From NCBI GenBank assembly GCA_018822845.1, contig JAHJJD010000080.1:1-61292 (forward strand): a stretch of 61,292 nt of DNA, in the 5' to 3' direction. The position numbers were made by a program, and so were the translations under genes. Positions 36,001 to 42,953 of this stretch are shown piece after piece (the first letter of the stretch is position 1; each line of letters opens with the position of its first letter). Below the pieces are notes generated by a model. The model was not told the DNA's origin. It worked only from the letters and a program-made list of their open reading frames with translations, and did not search any database. The stretch is from Gammaproteobacteria bacterium (GTDB lineage: Bacteria; Pseudomonadota; Gammaproteobacteria; Thiotrichales; Thiotrichaceae).

Positions 36001-37747
36001 ACTGATAGACTCCTGCCGGAAAATCGTAGCTGACGTTGTATTGGGCAGTGAAATGATCCTTCCCAACGCCTGCATCCGGGCCACCGGATTTCCAGTTTTT
36101 GGTAAACAGTATTGACGCCACACCTGCCGAATCCAGGACAGGAGCAGTCTTTTCCAAGATCAGGCTAGCCTGGACTGAAGCAGCATCACCCGCATAATAA
36201 GCCACGCATTCCTGCCCGGTCGCCACTGGCAAAGCGCATCCCATGACACTGGTATCAGCACTTTCCGTCAACCAGAAACCTTGAGTGGAAACAGGACCAT
36301 CCAGCGTCTCCATCCGTGCCGCCGGTACGGTTACCCGCACATCGCCAACCTTGAACATGGCCGGTTGCTGCTGACGAGGCACACTATCAATAGCCGTGTA
36401 ATCATCCAGTTGCGGGGTAAAACGCCATACCTTACCGGTTTCCCCATTTGCCGCAGACAACACAAATGGCTGTTGCCAATCCACCAGGTTGTCTGCTGCC
36501 GGTATAGCCGCTGCCACCCCCAGATGCTGGTCAACCGACTGTAAAGTCTTGTCCAGCAAGGATTCTTCTGCCGCTGGCGCATTCTGATTCCGGTAAATAA
36601 ACTGACGCGCGCCACTCAGGGTCGCATGAATCACCATTTCCTGATACAGATCGCTGCCTGTCAGCAAAGCCGACATGCCTGCGCTTGCATCAGGCTGATT
36701 CTTGCCTTCCAGCAGCGGAAACAACGGTTCGCCGGAAGCCAGCGCCATGCTACGCAAACGGTTGGTTTCATAGCGGAAAGCATTGAAGGCAGTGGGCGCA
36801 TAAGGTTTGCCATCAATCTGCAAACCATCAACCGGCAAGGTACCTGAAAGGCCGAGACCTTGCGCATTACCTGCGAGTGCTCCTGTTGTATTGCCGAAAT
36901 CGCTGTCGGGAATACTGAAATCTGTTGTCTGCTGGTAGAAATCACGCGCGCTCACTTGCGCCTGCGGGAAGCTGAGCGCCAGCGGTTGATAAAATGCCTG
37001 TTGCAGGTAGCCAGCCATGCGCTGTTTCATCACCGCATTCCACTGCTGCTGGCGTTGTGAAGCCAGCTCATCACCTGCATACATGGAAAGCAGGTCGGCG
37101 AAACCCAGTTGGGTTTGCAGGTCGGCAAAGCGGGAATCGGCTTCAATCCCTGCCAGATATTCAGTCAGTGAACCGGAAGCTTCCGCCAGTGTTTTCAATT
37201 CGTCCGCACTCAGGGAAAGCCCCTGGTAGTCCAGCATGACGAAATCCACCTCACCGCCAGCCTGACGGTAAAGCGTAAAAAAGTCGTTTACCCGCTGACG
37301 CACGATGCTTGCACCCTGCTCCAGCCAGATACCCCGATCCGGCAGCAGGGAACCATCTGCGGTCATAACCTGTGCGGTATTATCATCGGTATCTGTAACG
37401 GTTACGCTTGAACCGGCAATAGCCATGAAATCAAGGTCAACGTTAAGCATTACCCGTTTGCCTTGCGGCATCAGTGAGGTGGCGCTCAGTGCCGCCTGCA
37501 CAGCAGTATTTACACCTGCTGCATCATTCAGCTCTTGCAGATGGACAACGTGTAACGGGGTAACTTTATCGAGGGTAGCGAAAGGGGAACGTACTGAGAA
37601 AGCGTGGCTACCGAGAGAGTTTATCTCTGTTGGAGAAGCGTTAGCACTGGTCAGGAATAGCGCACATGAAAACAGGCCGTTAAAAACAAGACGACGAAAG
37701 CCGCCATTCGCACATAACACGCGAACGCCTTTGCCACACATACCCAT
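27044..37747 (-). CDS. Giant exported PA14/FnIII multihaem protein with planctomycete-cytochrome-like C-terminus
   Basis: One uninterrupted frame of 3567 residues. The start at 37747 has GAGGGA 4 bases upstream. Order: signal peptide (1-37, ANA end); an unrecognised, possibly TIM-barrel-like domain (about 45-430); a divergent PA14 module (about 513-645); nine PA14 modules (about 660-1858); four FnIII-like modules (about 1860-2205); CxxCH haem motifs at 2225, 2328 and 2418; a fifth FnIII (about 2500-2590); a DUF1592/DUF1588-like region with a fourth CxxCH at 2822; a jelly-roll-like module (about 2915-3080); a further DUF-like stretch; a second jelly-roll-like module (about 3312-3470); and a terminal part. 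It is probably located at the cell surface or in the periplasm, binding a polymer through PA14 and carrying electrons through four c-type haems; this is inference. No sortase or autotransporter anchor is visible. It leads the operon with the DUF1501 and fccB genes. Confidence 0.85.
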   Translation of the reverse strand: MGMCGKGVRVLCANGGFRRLVFNGLFSCALFLTSANASPTEINSLGSHAFSVRSPFATLDKVTPLHVVHLQELNDAAGVNTAVQAALSATSLMPQGKRVMLNVDLDFMAIAGSSVTVTDTDDNTAQVMTADGSLLPDRGIWLEQGASIVRQRVNDFFTLYRQAGGEVDFVMLDYQGLSLSADELKTLAEASGSLTEYLAGIEADSRFADLQTQLGFADLLSMYAGDELASQRQQQWNAVMKQRMAGYLQQAFYQPLALSFPQAQVSARDFYQQTTDFSIPDSDFGNTTGALAGNAQGLGLSGTLPVDGLQIDGKPYAPTAFNAFRYETNRLRSMALASGEPLFPLLEGKNQPDASAGMSALLTGSDLYQEMVIHATLSGARQFIYRNQNAPAAEESLLDKTLQSVDQHLGVAAAIPAADNLVDWQQPFVLSAANGETGKVWRFTPQLDDYTAIDSVPRQQQPAMFKVGDVRVTVPAARMETLDGPVSTQGFWLTESADTSVMGCALPVATGQECVAYYAGDAASVQASLILEKTAPVLDSAGVASILFTKNWKSGGPDAGVGKDHFTAQYNVSYDFPAGVYQFAVKADDAVKLWVDGELLLDGTATEVTASRILMGDAPLSGVHALRLEYTDLGGEAAVELGAQRLTNELPSSEPDDCSVVPTGEFCGQFFANKTLAGDFAAIQHTDKINFNWGNGKPLDESPADNFSARWVGDFSFEEGAYTFVTTADDGVRVWLDDELLVDAWKDQAPTTYRKSVLIPAGLHRVKMEYYERGGGAVAQLDWSKNISCEAIPENAFCAEYFNNKELLDNPAKIQNDPAINFDWKDGAPVEGVNADNFSVRWQGDFDLVGNYRFVASVDDRMRVWVDDELIIDLWDVNDYRENFHDMNLPAGKHRIKVEMREFGGNARAIVFWEQRQDCEGVPDNAFCGSFFDGTELEGEVKRTQSATAIDFDWGTERPMHGVKSDMFSARWVGNFDFPESAYYRFLGEMDDGVRVWVDDELVVDQWSSDWRWPGKAQAVPYIEAGKHVVKVEYRERYGAAYVRLGWRQVEGCGAEAPEDAFCLTLFNNEDLSGNPRQALKTSPFINYAWEGNTPDPMVLGDHFSARWVGKVRFEDSLYRFATEMDDGARIWVDGELLFDAWTPVSPYYGKHRKLKQMTAGLHDIKVEYRESYGTATARVFWEKAPDCGGVPEGKFCATFHDGKDLTAAPVDTRVDDAINFDWGSAAALPGYLKDNFAVSWVGDFDFSEGRHTFRATADDGVRVWLDDQLLIDAWKDQGATTYQQTIPVTEGKHRVRMDYYERSGGAVAKLDWVKNIGCASIPTGEYCAEYFNNNSLTGDPARIQNDPAINFEWQDKAPVAGVSADNFSARWVGDFDFAAGDYRFVAKADDRMRVWVDGQVVLDLWDSNDAQEHFQDMPLSAGRHRIKVEMREFGGWARAKFFWEQRHECEGVPDNAFCGSFFAGDALAGAAKRTQLTDALNFDWGTDRPMHGLNSEMFSARWEGRFNFPESAYYRFSGAMDDGVRVWVDGQQVIDQWNSDWRWPGKAQAVPFIEAGQHVVKVEYRERYGAAALQLGWEQVEGCAAAAPDDAFCMMYFDNTNLGGIPRQVLKTAPEIAYDWADTQPDPMVWNSSYSVRWLGNISFEDGLYRFVTELDDGARIWVDGELVLDGWNPQWPWYGKLRTLRRITAGKHLVKVEYRESWGNALAKVSWEKAPDCDSSIPNGQFCTAFYNGTGLQGAPLDTRLDDAIQFDWGYNSPNPNVPGDNFSTRWVGNFDLAEGEYTFSVRTDDGFRLWVDGANLIDSWKPQGPTNYTRRIFLTGGTHAIKAEYYEAGGGAVAEMSWKADQLAQPQTPANLKAASISQTAVNLTWDAQSLASAYRVYRDGTLLGEVTGAAYTDNTVLVTHTYEYGVTALWPNGRESLPAKLGVTVADTEAPGMPLAVAVTSVGTDSISLGWQPASDNVGVVKYQIWRDGLLAGESTAASFVDGGLGSYSRHHYSVIALDAAGNASVPSVPLTAYTQDGTAPSVPQNIQVVAAKGQVSLSWQPASDNVGITAYRILRDGLQVGQSAASSFTDNSVQQDTAYSYQVVAVDVAGNVSAPSEPVSLTSGDTTAPDAPANLTASADTARMQVVLSWDASADNVGVAQYRILRDGRLLALSNRAAYTDTDVQAGNTYTYTVKALDSAGNASLPASMVEASLSTICETTQLYYKQHVESRVSNCASCHIAGGMGQNSRFILTNGADASERNLNVLDGLVQALGKDAIVAKASGQVAHGGGAVLPTGSEGLNLFSGLLDQLADPQSCDASANEGTGPAVLTESMVANCASCHGSNGVSSGPATPSIAGMGSHYLSTLMRDYQTGKRASTVMGRIATGYNAEEIDRLAKFFAEQPFVVNEQTTDAALVERGQTLHQQYCASCHTASGRSDSLTGVRLAGQWKPYLLATLDDFASQRSQAPTGMANQLSAMLAAEGEGSLTALTEFYASAQQDTALPEQPDFVEVAAYTPTGVTLTWMDSSDDWGVSYYEIYRDGVLIGQTTYNSFTDTGLAAGGYRYTVVAVDAAGNRSLVSDEAQANLSSEDVAPEGMQLLDYKSTLRKAAILLLNRVPTEAEIAAVNSEEDFRTTLRAMLDADGALNQFVYRAGHEVFLSNGAARGNSNNGIREEDFPAQAGLTVAEKNIVNDTIRKEPVFLMEYIVGKDRPWTDILTADYTVLNPPLAKALGAQTLENFSNPDDVNELRPARIPQLSARMPDKPFPHAGVLTTNAWLSRFPTTDTNRNRHRSANVYKQFMGLDIEALAQRPLNDSGNGSFRVPTMENPNCMVCHTVMDPVAGAFKNWGNEARYFQNFNGTSGDKDSLARSYKSSGYPLNHLEQPWFHKGDTWYRDMLMPGFNGKLMPGGFGNYGEETWATTANLLENPSAESGLAGWNVKTGAAVATNKASCNRVTYDPKAGSSLFMMGLCDQKVDESWLYQDIDISSHSEVVDQGKASVNFGAYLRTKGNGDIPSVWVSFLAADGAALGESPILLDTIGWTWGNKTAEQAVPQGTYTLRFNMRGARSTYRWADPYLDAYIDSVFMTLKTPAQNVAVDQGLQDSLQWLAKHLTEDQRFAKGGVYFWYRTLFKREPLAAPVDPAAEGYAEKMAAFNEQDALLSTLASQFQQDHGRGAWNVKDLLVGMIASPLFRADAAYLDEAGKLAVPDMGIARLLTPEEINGKLTSLLGTEWRPFTPDRAWSDRMGLFYGGFDGGSLQKTPNTEMNTLMSKIPERMAIELSCNAVYSDFKLAAGERRLLGFVEAGDTPTLEEIGAGEANMLLNPGAEEGMTGWTLEQGTARILSGAPGCDGGPSIHAGSAIFNPGGICKNQSNLATLYQDVDVTSWAGQVDSGQARAIYGAALRAWSTNNDEASVYLSFRDASGNEISAAPALSNVRGEWQVLSSAITLPANTRVIRFNMQGRNLGSHPNNDAFVDDAYLRVVAAGSDYMTTGEKRIRANIQFLHKHLLNEELALDSEEIDRTYRLFSEVQADASGEGSTACRLYSDREDPQRTKRAWSIVMMYLLTDARFLYE
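32174..35770 (-). repeat. Nine tandem PA14 modules in an A-B-C-D-A-B-C-D-A superduplication
   Basis: Module-start cysteines lie at residues 667, 798, 928, 1063, 1197, 1328, 1459, 1594 and 1729 of the giant protein. Adjacent modules differ, but every fourth matches best: A (667, 1197, 1729) shares YYER-GGAVA or its variants; B (798, 1328) shares AEYFNN and VEMREFGG; C (928, 1459) shares WPGKAQAVP; D (1063, 1594) shares EMDDGARIW or its variant. The period is 530-532 residues (about 1.59 kb). All modules retain the adjacent-Asp pair (DDG or DDR) that binds calcium in PA14 lectins. Confidence 0.85.
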
Positions 37748-37877
37748 GATTCCCTCGCAATAGCTTGAGTATTTTTTACACCATTAGTAGTTTATATGCT
37801 AAAGGCAATAAAATCTATGAAGCTATCGTAAAACTGACGGCAGTTCATCGGAAAACGGTTGGTGTCACACAGTGGTT
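37748..37877. other. Promoter-bearing gap upstream of the giant-protein operon
   Basis: This 130-base AT-rich interval lies between the start of the giant gene and the end of murB, both on the minus strand. The operon promoter should be here. I see no clear sigma-54 motif, hairpin with T-run or operator palindrome. Confidence 0.4.
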
Positions 37878-38897
37878 TCAGGCTGCATTCTGGATCACTC
37901 GCGGTTCAGGCTCCAGCTCCACGCCAAACCTGCCCTGCACGGATGCAATAACACCTTGCGCGAAACGCCAGACATCCGCACCAGTCGCCTCACCGTGGTT
38001 AACCAGCACCAGCGCATGCTTGTCATACGTTCCGGCATCCCCGTCCCGCTTGCCTTTCCAGCCGCACTGATCAATCAACCAGCCAGCAGAAGTCTTTACC
38101 CCGCCATCCTGCTGCCAGCCAGGAATGGCCGGAAACCGTTCCTTGAGCGCCGCCCACTGTTGCGGTGAAATCACCGGATTCTTGAAAAAACTGCCTGCAT
38201 TGCCGATCTGCGCAGGGTTGGGTAACTTGCTTTGGCGGATACTGATAATGGCGTCGCTGATGATGCGGGCGCTCAGTTCCTTGCCATCCAGTTGCTCGCG
38301 CACACCGGCATAATCCGTTTTCCACTGCGGGTTGCGTGGCAAGCGAAACACAACGGTCACAATCAGCCAGCGCCCCGCTTCAACCGACTTGAAATAGCTG
38401 TCACGATAACCGAAACGGCATTCTTCCAGACTGAACTCGCGAATCTCTCCCGTGCGCCAGTCTACCGCCTGCAATTCGTAGAAACAGTCTTTCAACTCCA
38501 CACCATAAGCACCGATATTCTGCATGGGAGCAGCCCCGACCGTGCCCGGAATCAGCGACAGGTTTTCCAGACCGGCACACCCCTGATCAATCGTCCAGCG
38601 CACGAATTCGTGCCAGTTTTCACCCGCCGCAGCCCTGACGTAGACGTAATCATTGTCCTGCCCCAGCATTTCCCGATCCTGCAAACGCACATGCACCACC
38701 AGCCCCGGAAAATTATCGACAAACAACATGTTGCTGCCGCCACCCAGAAACATGACAGCCAGATCAGGGTGTTCCTGCGCCCACTGCATGACGCTGCGCA
38801 AGCCTCCCAGTTTGTGCAGGGAGCAGAAATAGCGGGCGGAAGCATCCAGCCCAAAGGTATTCAGCCCTTTCAGGCTGTAGTTTTCACGGATTTGCAT
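37878..38897 (-). CDS. murB: UDP-N-acetylenolpyruvoylglucosamine reductase
   Basis: This 339-residue cytoplasmic FAD enzyme makes UDP-MurNAc for peptidoglycan. The start MQIRENYSLKGLNTFGL matches the family N-terminus. The FAD-binding segment MFLGGGSNMLF is at about 50-60, LIPGTVGAAPMQNIGAYGVE at about 115-135 (cited as PGTVGAAPMQNIGAYG), the catalytic-region FGYRDSYFK at about 160, and AGSFFKNP near 225 holds the catalytic Ser region. It follows ctaA by 4 bases, an unusual partner, and is likely cotranscribed with it. Confidence 0.95.
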   Translation of the reverse strand: MQIRENYSLKGLNTFGLDASARYFCSLHKLGGLRSVMQWAQEHPDLAVMFLGGGSNMLFVDNFPGLVVHVRLQDREMLGQDNDYVYVRAAAGENWHEFVRWTIDQGCAGLENLSLIPGTVGAAPMQNIGAYGVELKDCFYELQAVDWRTGEIREFSLEECRFGYRDSYFKSVEAGRWLIVTVVFRLPRNPQWKTDYAGVREQLDGKELSARIISDAIISIRQSKLPNPAQIGNAGSFFKNPVISPQQWAALKERFPAIPGWQQDGGVKTSAGWLIDQCGWKGKRDGDAGTYDKHALVLVNHGEATGADVWRFAQGVIASVQGRFGVELEPEPRVIQNAA

Positions 38898-38901
38898 AAG
38901 C

Positions 38902-39885
38902 TTAACGGGCCGGGTACAAACGATGGTTCAAGGTAATGACCGATAGCAACAACAAGGCTGCGACCAGATTGTGCGCTGTCGCCACAGGCAATGGCAAGGC
39001 CAGCACGACATTCAGGATACCCAGCGTTACCTGCACCAACAGCAGCAACAGCACAGTTACAGGTGCGCCCCCCAGCAGCTGCACACGCTTTCTTAACAGC
39101 CAGACAGTGAGCATTCCCACATACAGGAAAACGATCAGCGCACCCAAACGGTGTGTCATGTGAATGGCAGTACGCGCAGGATTTTCCAGAATGCCAAACT
39201 CATAATTGACGCCTTCCAGCCATTCAAACGCAAAGCCGCTGGCGAAATCGGCAGCAGGCCATAAGGAACCGTGACAATCAGGAAAACTGGTTCCACACGC
39301 AATCGCCGCGTAATGTGTGCTAGTCCACCCACCCAGAAAAATCTGTGCAACCAATAGCAACAAGGCAACCAGCGCCAGTGCCCGCACCCTTGGCAAAGCA
39401 TCCAGGTACAGGGTATTGGGGCGGGAAGCATGCTGATTGAGCCACAGCAGCCACAATAACGACAAGGTGGTAAAACCGCCCAACAGGTGGGCAGTCACAA
39501 TCATCGGACTTAGCAGCAAAGTCACCGTCCACATACCCAGCGCAGCCTGAAAAATCACGGTACATAACAACAAGAGTGGCAGCAGGACGCCCCGCCCGAG
39601 TTGGCGTCTGAAAAATACGCTCAGCAGGAAAATACCCAGAATGGCCAGACCCAAACTCCCTGCGGCATAGCGGTGAATCATTTCCGCCCACGCTTTTTCC
39701 GGCTCCAGCACCCGCCCGAACTGGCTGTGGTCAACCGTTTCCGGCACGCTCAGATGCCCGTAACACCCCGGCCAGTCAGGGCAGCCCAGACCTGCATCCG
39801 ACAGACGGGTGTACGCGCCCAGCACAATCACTACCAACGCCAGTAGCACCGCAGCAGAAAGCAGGAAAGAGTAAAACCTTTTCAT
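38902..39885 (-). CDS. ctaA: Haem A synthase (CtaA/COX15)
   Basis: This 327-residue membrane protein has eight hydrophobic segments and converts haem O to haem A for the oxidase encoded divergently at 40210-44378. Conserved histidines for haem binding are visible in MIHRYAAGSLGL, TAHLLGGFTTL, MTHRLGALIVF and TAHNLVAALLL, two pairs as in the family. The N-terminal TRLSDAGLGCPDWPGCYG motif is diagnostic, and an acidic/Cys loop (SFPDCHGSLWP) follows later. It is separated from coxB by a 324-base divergent region. Confidence 0.93.
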   Translation of the reverse strand: MKRFYSFLLSAAVLLALVVIVLGAYTRLSDAGLGCPDWPGCYGHLSVPETVDHSQFGRVLEPEKAWAEMIHRYAAGSLGLAILGIFLLSVFFRRQLGRGVLLPLLLLCTVIFQAALGMWTVTLLLSPMIVTAHLLGGFTTLSLLWLLWLNQHASRPNTLYLDALPRVRALALVALLLLVAQIFLGGWTSTHYAAIACGTSFPDCHGSLWPAADFASGFAFEWLEGVNYEFGILENPARTAIHMTHRLGALIVFLYVGMLTVWLLRKRVQLLGGAPVTVLLLLLVQVTLGILNVVLALPLPVATAHNLVAALLLLSVITLNHRLYPAR

Positions 39886-40209
39886 TCATGCATACTCAGG
39901 TAAAAACATTTACAAACACATGATACACATTCCCGGCCACATCAGGTGAACCATACACCGTAACAATGACCACGACTTGTAATTCTTATAACCAAAACCA
40001 TCCACCATTACAAACCCCAAAAGCATGTTTTTATCAATGTCATTATCAGGATGGACGTGACATCCGGTAGGATAGCCGCAGATGAAAAACAATTAAAACA
40101 AGTGGATGAAATATCTGACCGGACAGAAAACAACTGAATAAAAAATAGCCTGCCGGTTAGTGATGATAAAAATTCTTGCTGATTTTTATTAATCACAGAG
40201 GCATCGCCA
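39886..40209. other. Divergent promoter region between ctaA and coxB
   Basis: These 324 AT-rich bases hold no credible gene. They should carry promoters for ctaA-murB and for coxBA-ctaG-coxC. I see no sigma-54 site, no terminator and no strong operator palindrome. Confidence 0.5.
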
Positions 40210-41340
40210 ATGGAAAGGAGAACCATCGTAGCAGGGTCGCTGCCGATGCTGTTAACACCACTGACAGCACTGGCCGACTGGGAACTGAACATGCCGAGGG
40301 GCGTTACCGACCTCAGCGCAGAAATCTACGGCTTGCACATGTTGACGTTGTGGATATGTGTCGGGATCGGAATCATCGTGTTTGGCGCAATGGCCTATTC
40401 CATCAGCCATCACCGCAAAGACAAAGGCCATAAAGCCGCCACTTTCCACGAAAGCACCACCGCCGAAATCATCTGGACCATCATCCCCGCCATCATTCTC
40501 GTTTCCCTCGCCATCCCCGCCGCCCAGGCCCTGATCAAAATTGAAGACGCCAGCAACGCCGACCTGACCATCAAGGTCACTGGCTATCAATGGAAGTGGG
40601 AATATGAATACCCCGAAGAAGGCATCCGCTTCTTCAGCAGCCTTGACAGTAAAAGCCGGGAAGCCAGTACGCTCGGCTCCGGCATTGATCCTGCCAGCAT
40701 CGACCACTACCTGCGCGAGGTAGACAACCCTGTGGTCATCCCGGTTGGCAGGAAAGTCCGCTTCCTGTTTACCGCCAATGATGTCATCCACGCCTGGTGG
40801 GTGCCTGATCTCGCCATCAAGAAAGACGCCATTCCCGGCTTTGTCAACGACATGTGGGCCAAGGTCAACCAGCCCGGCGTTTACCGTGGCCAGTGCGCCG
40901 AATTGTGCGGCAAGGATCACGGTTTCATGCCCATCAAGGTCATCGCGCTGGAAGACGCCGATTACCAGCAATGGGTGGCGGAACAAAAGCAGCAAGCCGC
41001 AGCTGCAAGTGCTGCCAGCGACCGGGAATGGAGCAGGGATGAACTGCTTACCCAGGGTCAGAAAGTTTTCACAGCATCCTGTGCCGCCTGCCATCAGGCA
41101 ACTGGCCTGGGTATTCCAGGCGTATTCCCTGCCCTGAAAGGCAGCAAGATCGCGACAGGCGACCTCAACGCCCATATCGGTATTGTCCTGCATGGCAAAA
41201 CCGGCACAACGATGCAGGCTTTCGGCAAGCAACTCAGCGACGCCGACATTGCCGCCGTCATTACCTATGAACGTAACGCTTTTGGCAACAACATGGGCGA
41301 TATAGTCCAGCCTGCCGCCGTCAAGGCAGCACGCCAATAA
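40210..41340 (+). CDS. coxB: Cytochrome c oxidase subunit II with fused cytochrome c domain
   Basis: This 376-residue protein has a signal/hydrophobic N-terminus (to about 22) and two membrane helices (about 45-65 and 88-106). The CuA domain has its ligands in HAWWVPD and CAELCGKDHGFM (C-x3-C-x3-H). A C-terminal cytochrome c domain (from about 275) contains CAACH, so this is the caa3 type, accepting electrons through its own haem c. It is the first gene of coxB-coxA-ctaG-coxC and is divergent from ctaA. Confidence 0.95.
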   Translation: MERRTIVAGSLPMLLTPLTALADWELNMPRGVTDLSAEIYGLHMLTLWICVGIGIIVFGAMAYSISHHRKDKGHKAATFHESTTAEIIWTIIPAIILVSLAIPAAQALIKIEDASNADLTIKVTGYQWKWEYEYPEEGIRFFSSLDSKSREASTLGSGIDPASIDHYLREVDNPVVIPVGRKVRFLFTANDVIHAWWVPDLAIKKDAIPGFVNDMWAKVNQPGVYRGQCAELCGKDHGFMPIKVIALEDADYQQWVAEQKQQAAAASAASDREWSRDELLTQGQKVFTASCAACHQATGLGIPGVFPALKGSKIATGDLNAHIGIVLHGKTGTTMQAFGKQLSDADIAAVITYERNAFGNNMGDIVQPAAVKAARQ

Positions 41341-41352
41341 AGGAGTGGAATC

Positions 41353-42939
41353 ATGACCGTACCTGCCGATCTCACCCATGAGGATTACGGCGGCCATCAC
41401 GGCCCGCGCAAGGGCTTGTTACGCTGGGTAACCACGACCAACCACAAGGATATTGGCACGCTTTACCTGTGGTTCTCACTGATCATGTTGTTCGTCGGCG
41501 GTGCAATGGCGATGATTATCCGTGCGGAACTTTTCCAGCCTGGCCTGCAACTGGTGAACCCTGACTTTTTCAACCAGATGACGACCATGCATGCGCTGGT
41601 CATGATTTTCGGTGCCGTCATGCCTGCCTTCGTCGGCTTGGCCAACTGGATGATCCCCTTGATGATCGGCGCGCCAGACATGGCCTTGCCACGCCTGAAC
41701 AACTGGAGTTTCTGGATTCTGCCGTTTGCCGGAACGCTGCTGCTTTCCAGCCTGTTTGTGGAAGGCGGTGCACCTGCGGGAGGCTGGACGATGTATCCGC
41801 CGCTGGTATTGCAAACAGGAGCCGCCTTCCCGATGCTGATTTTCTCGGTTCACTTGCTGGGGATTTCGTCCATCATGGGTTCGATCAACATTATTGCCAC
41901 CATCATGAACCTGCGTGCGCCGGGCATGGGCTATATGAAAATGCCGCTGTTCGTCTGGACGTGGTTCATTACCGCCTTCCTGCTGATCGCTACCATGCCG
42001 GTGCTGGCCGGGGCTGTGACCATGCTGCTGACTGACAAGTATTTCGGCACCAGTTTCTTCAATGCAGCGGGCGGCGGTGACCCGGTCATGTTCCAGCATA
42101 TTTTCTGGTTCTTTGGCCATCCGGAAGTGTATATCCTGATCCTGCCTGCTTTTGGCATCGCTTCCCAGATCATTCCGACCTTTGCCCGCAAGCCGCTGTT
42201 TGGCTACAAGTCCATGGTGTATGCAACCGCTTCCATCGCCGTGCTGTCGTTCATTGTCTGGTCACACCACATGTTTACTGTCGGCCTGCCCGTCGGGGCA
42301 GAACTGTTTTTCATGGTGTCGACCATGCTGATCGCCATACCGACCGGCGTCAAGGTGTTCAACTGGGTTGCCACCATGTGGCGGGGTTCCATGACGTTTG
42401 AAACACCCATGCTGTTTGCCATCGGTTTCATCGTGCTGTTCACGATCGGCGGCTTTTCCGGCCTGATGCTGGCGATTGCACCGGCTGATTTCCAGTATCA
42501 GGACAGCTATTTCGTTGTCGCCCATTTCCATTACGTGCTGGTGCCAGGCGCTGTATTTTCAATCATGGCAGCCAGCTATTACTGGCTACCCAAGTGGACG
42601 GGGCACATGTATGACGAAAAGCTGGGCAAGCTGCATTTCTGGCTGTCGGCCATTTTCGTCAATTTAGTGTTCTTTCCGCAGCACTTCCTGGGCCTGGCCG
42701 GAATGCCACGCCGGATTCCGGATTACGCCGTGCAGTTTGCCGATTTCAACATGATTTCTTCCATTGGTGCCATGGGCTTTGGTTTAAGCCAGTTATTGTT
42801 TGCCTACATCGTCATCAAAACAGTGCGTGGCGGTGCCAAAGCCAGCGATGAGGTATGGGAAGGCGCACAGGGGCTTGAGTGGACATTGAGCTCGCCACCG
42901 CCCTACCACTCGTTTTCCGTACAACCGGTCATCAGGTAG
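41353..42939 (+). CDS. coxA: Cytochrome c oxidase subunit I
   Basis: This 528-residue subunit has twelve membrane segments and contains haem a and the haem a3-CuB oxygen-reduction site. Visible are the haem a histidine in TMHALVMIF, the CuB/Tyr helix WFFGHPEVYILILPAFG (His-Pro-Glu-Val-Tyr), the CuB histidine pair in WSHHMFTVGLP, and the haem a/a3 histidines in VAHFHYVLVPG. It starts 12 bases after coxB with AAAGGAG upstream. Confidence 0.97.
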   Translation: MTVPADLTHEDYGGHHGPRKGLLRWVTTTNHKDIGTLYLWFSLIMLFVGGAMAMIIRAELFQPGLQLVNPDFFNQMTTMHALVMIFGAVMPAFVGLANWMIPLMIGAPDMALPRLNNWSFWILPFAGTLLLSSLFVEGGAPAGGWTMYPPLVLQTGAAFPMLIFSVHLLGISSIMGSINIIATIMNLRAPGMGYMKMPLFVWTWFITAFLLIATMPVLAGAVTMLLTDKYFGTSFFNAAGGGDPVMFQHIFWFFGHPEVYILILPAFGIASQIIPTFARKPLFGYKSMVYATASIAVLSFIVWSHHMFTVGLPVGAELFFMVSTMLIAIPTGVKVFNWVATMWRGSMTFETPMLFAIGFIVLFTIGGFSGLMLAIAPADFQYQDSYFVVAHFHYVLVPGAVFSIMAASYYWLPKWTGHMYDEKLGKLHFWLSAIFVNLVFFPQHFLGLAGMPRRIPDYAVQFADFNMISSIGAMGFGLSQLLFAYIVIKTVRGGAKASDEVWEGAQGLEWTLSSPPPYHSFSVQPVIR

Positions 42940-42953
42940 CGGAGGATGCAGAA

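Noticed and set aside
24434-37747. A standard sox or fccAB sulfide-oxidation operon
   Set aside because: No soxXYZAB or fccA genes are present; only the flavoprotein matches.
42879-42953. Longer N-terminus for CtaG
   Set aside because: The extension is read from the coxA 3' end in another frame; GGAGG precedes the start at 42954.
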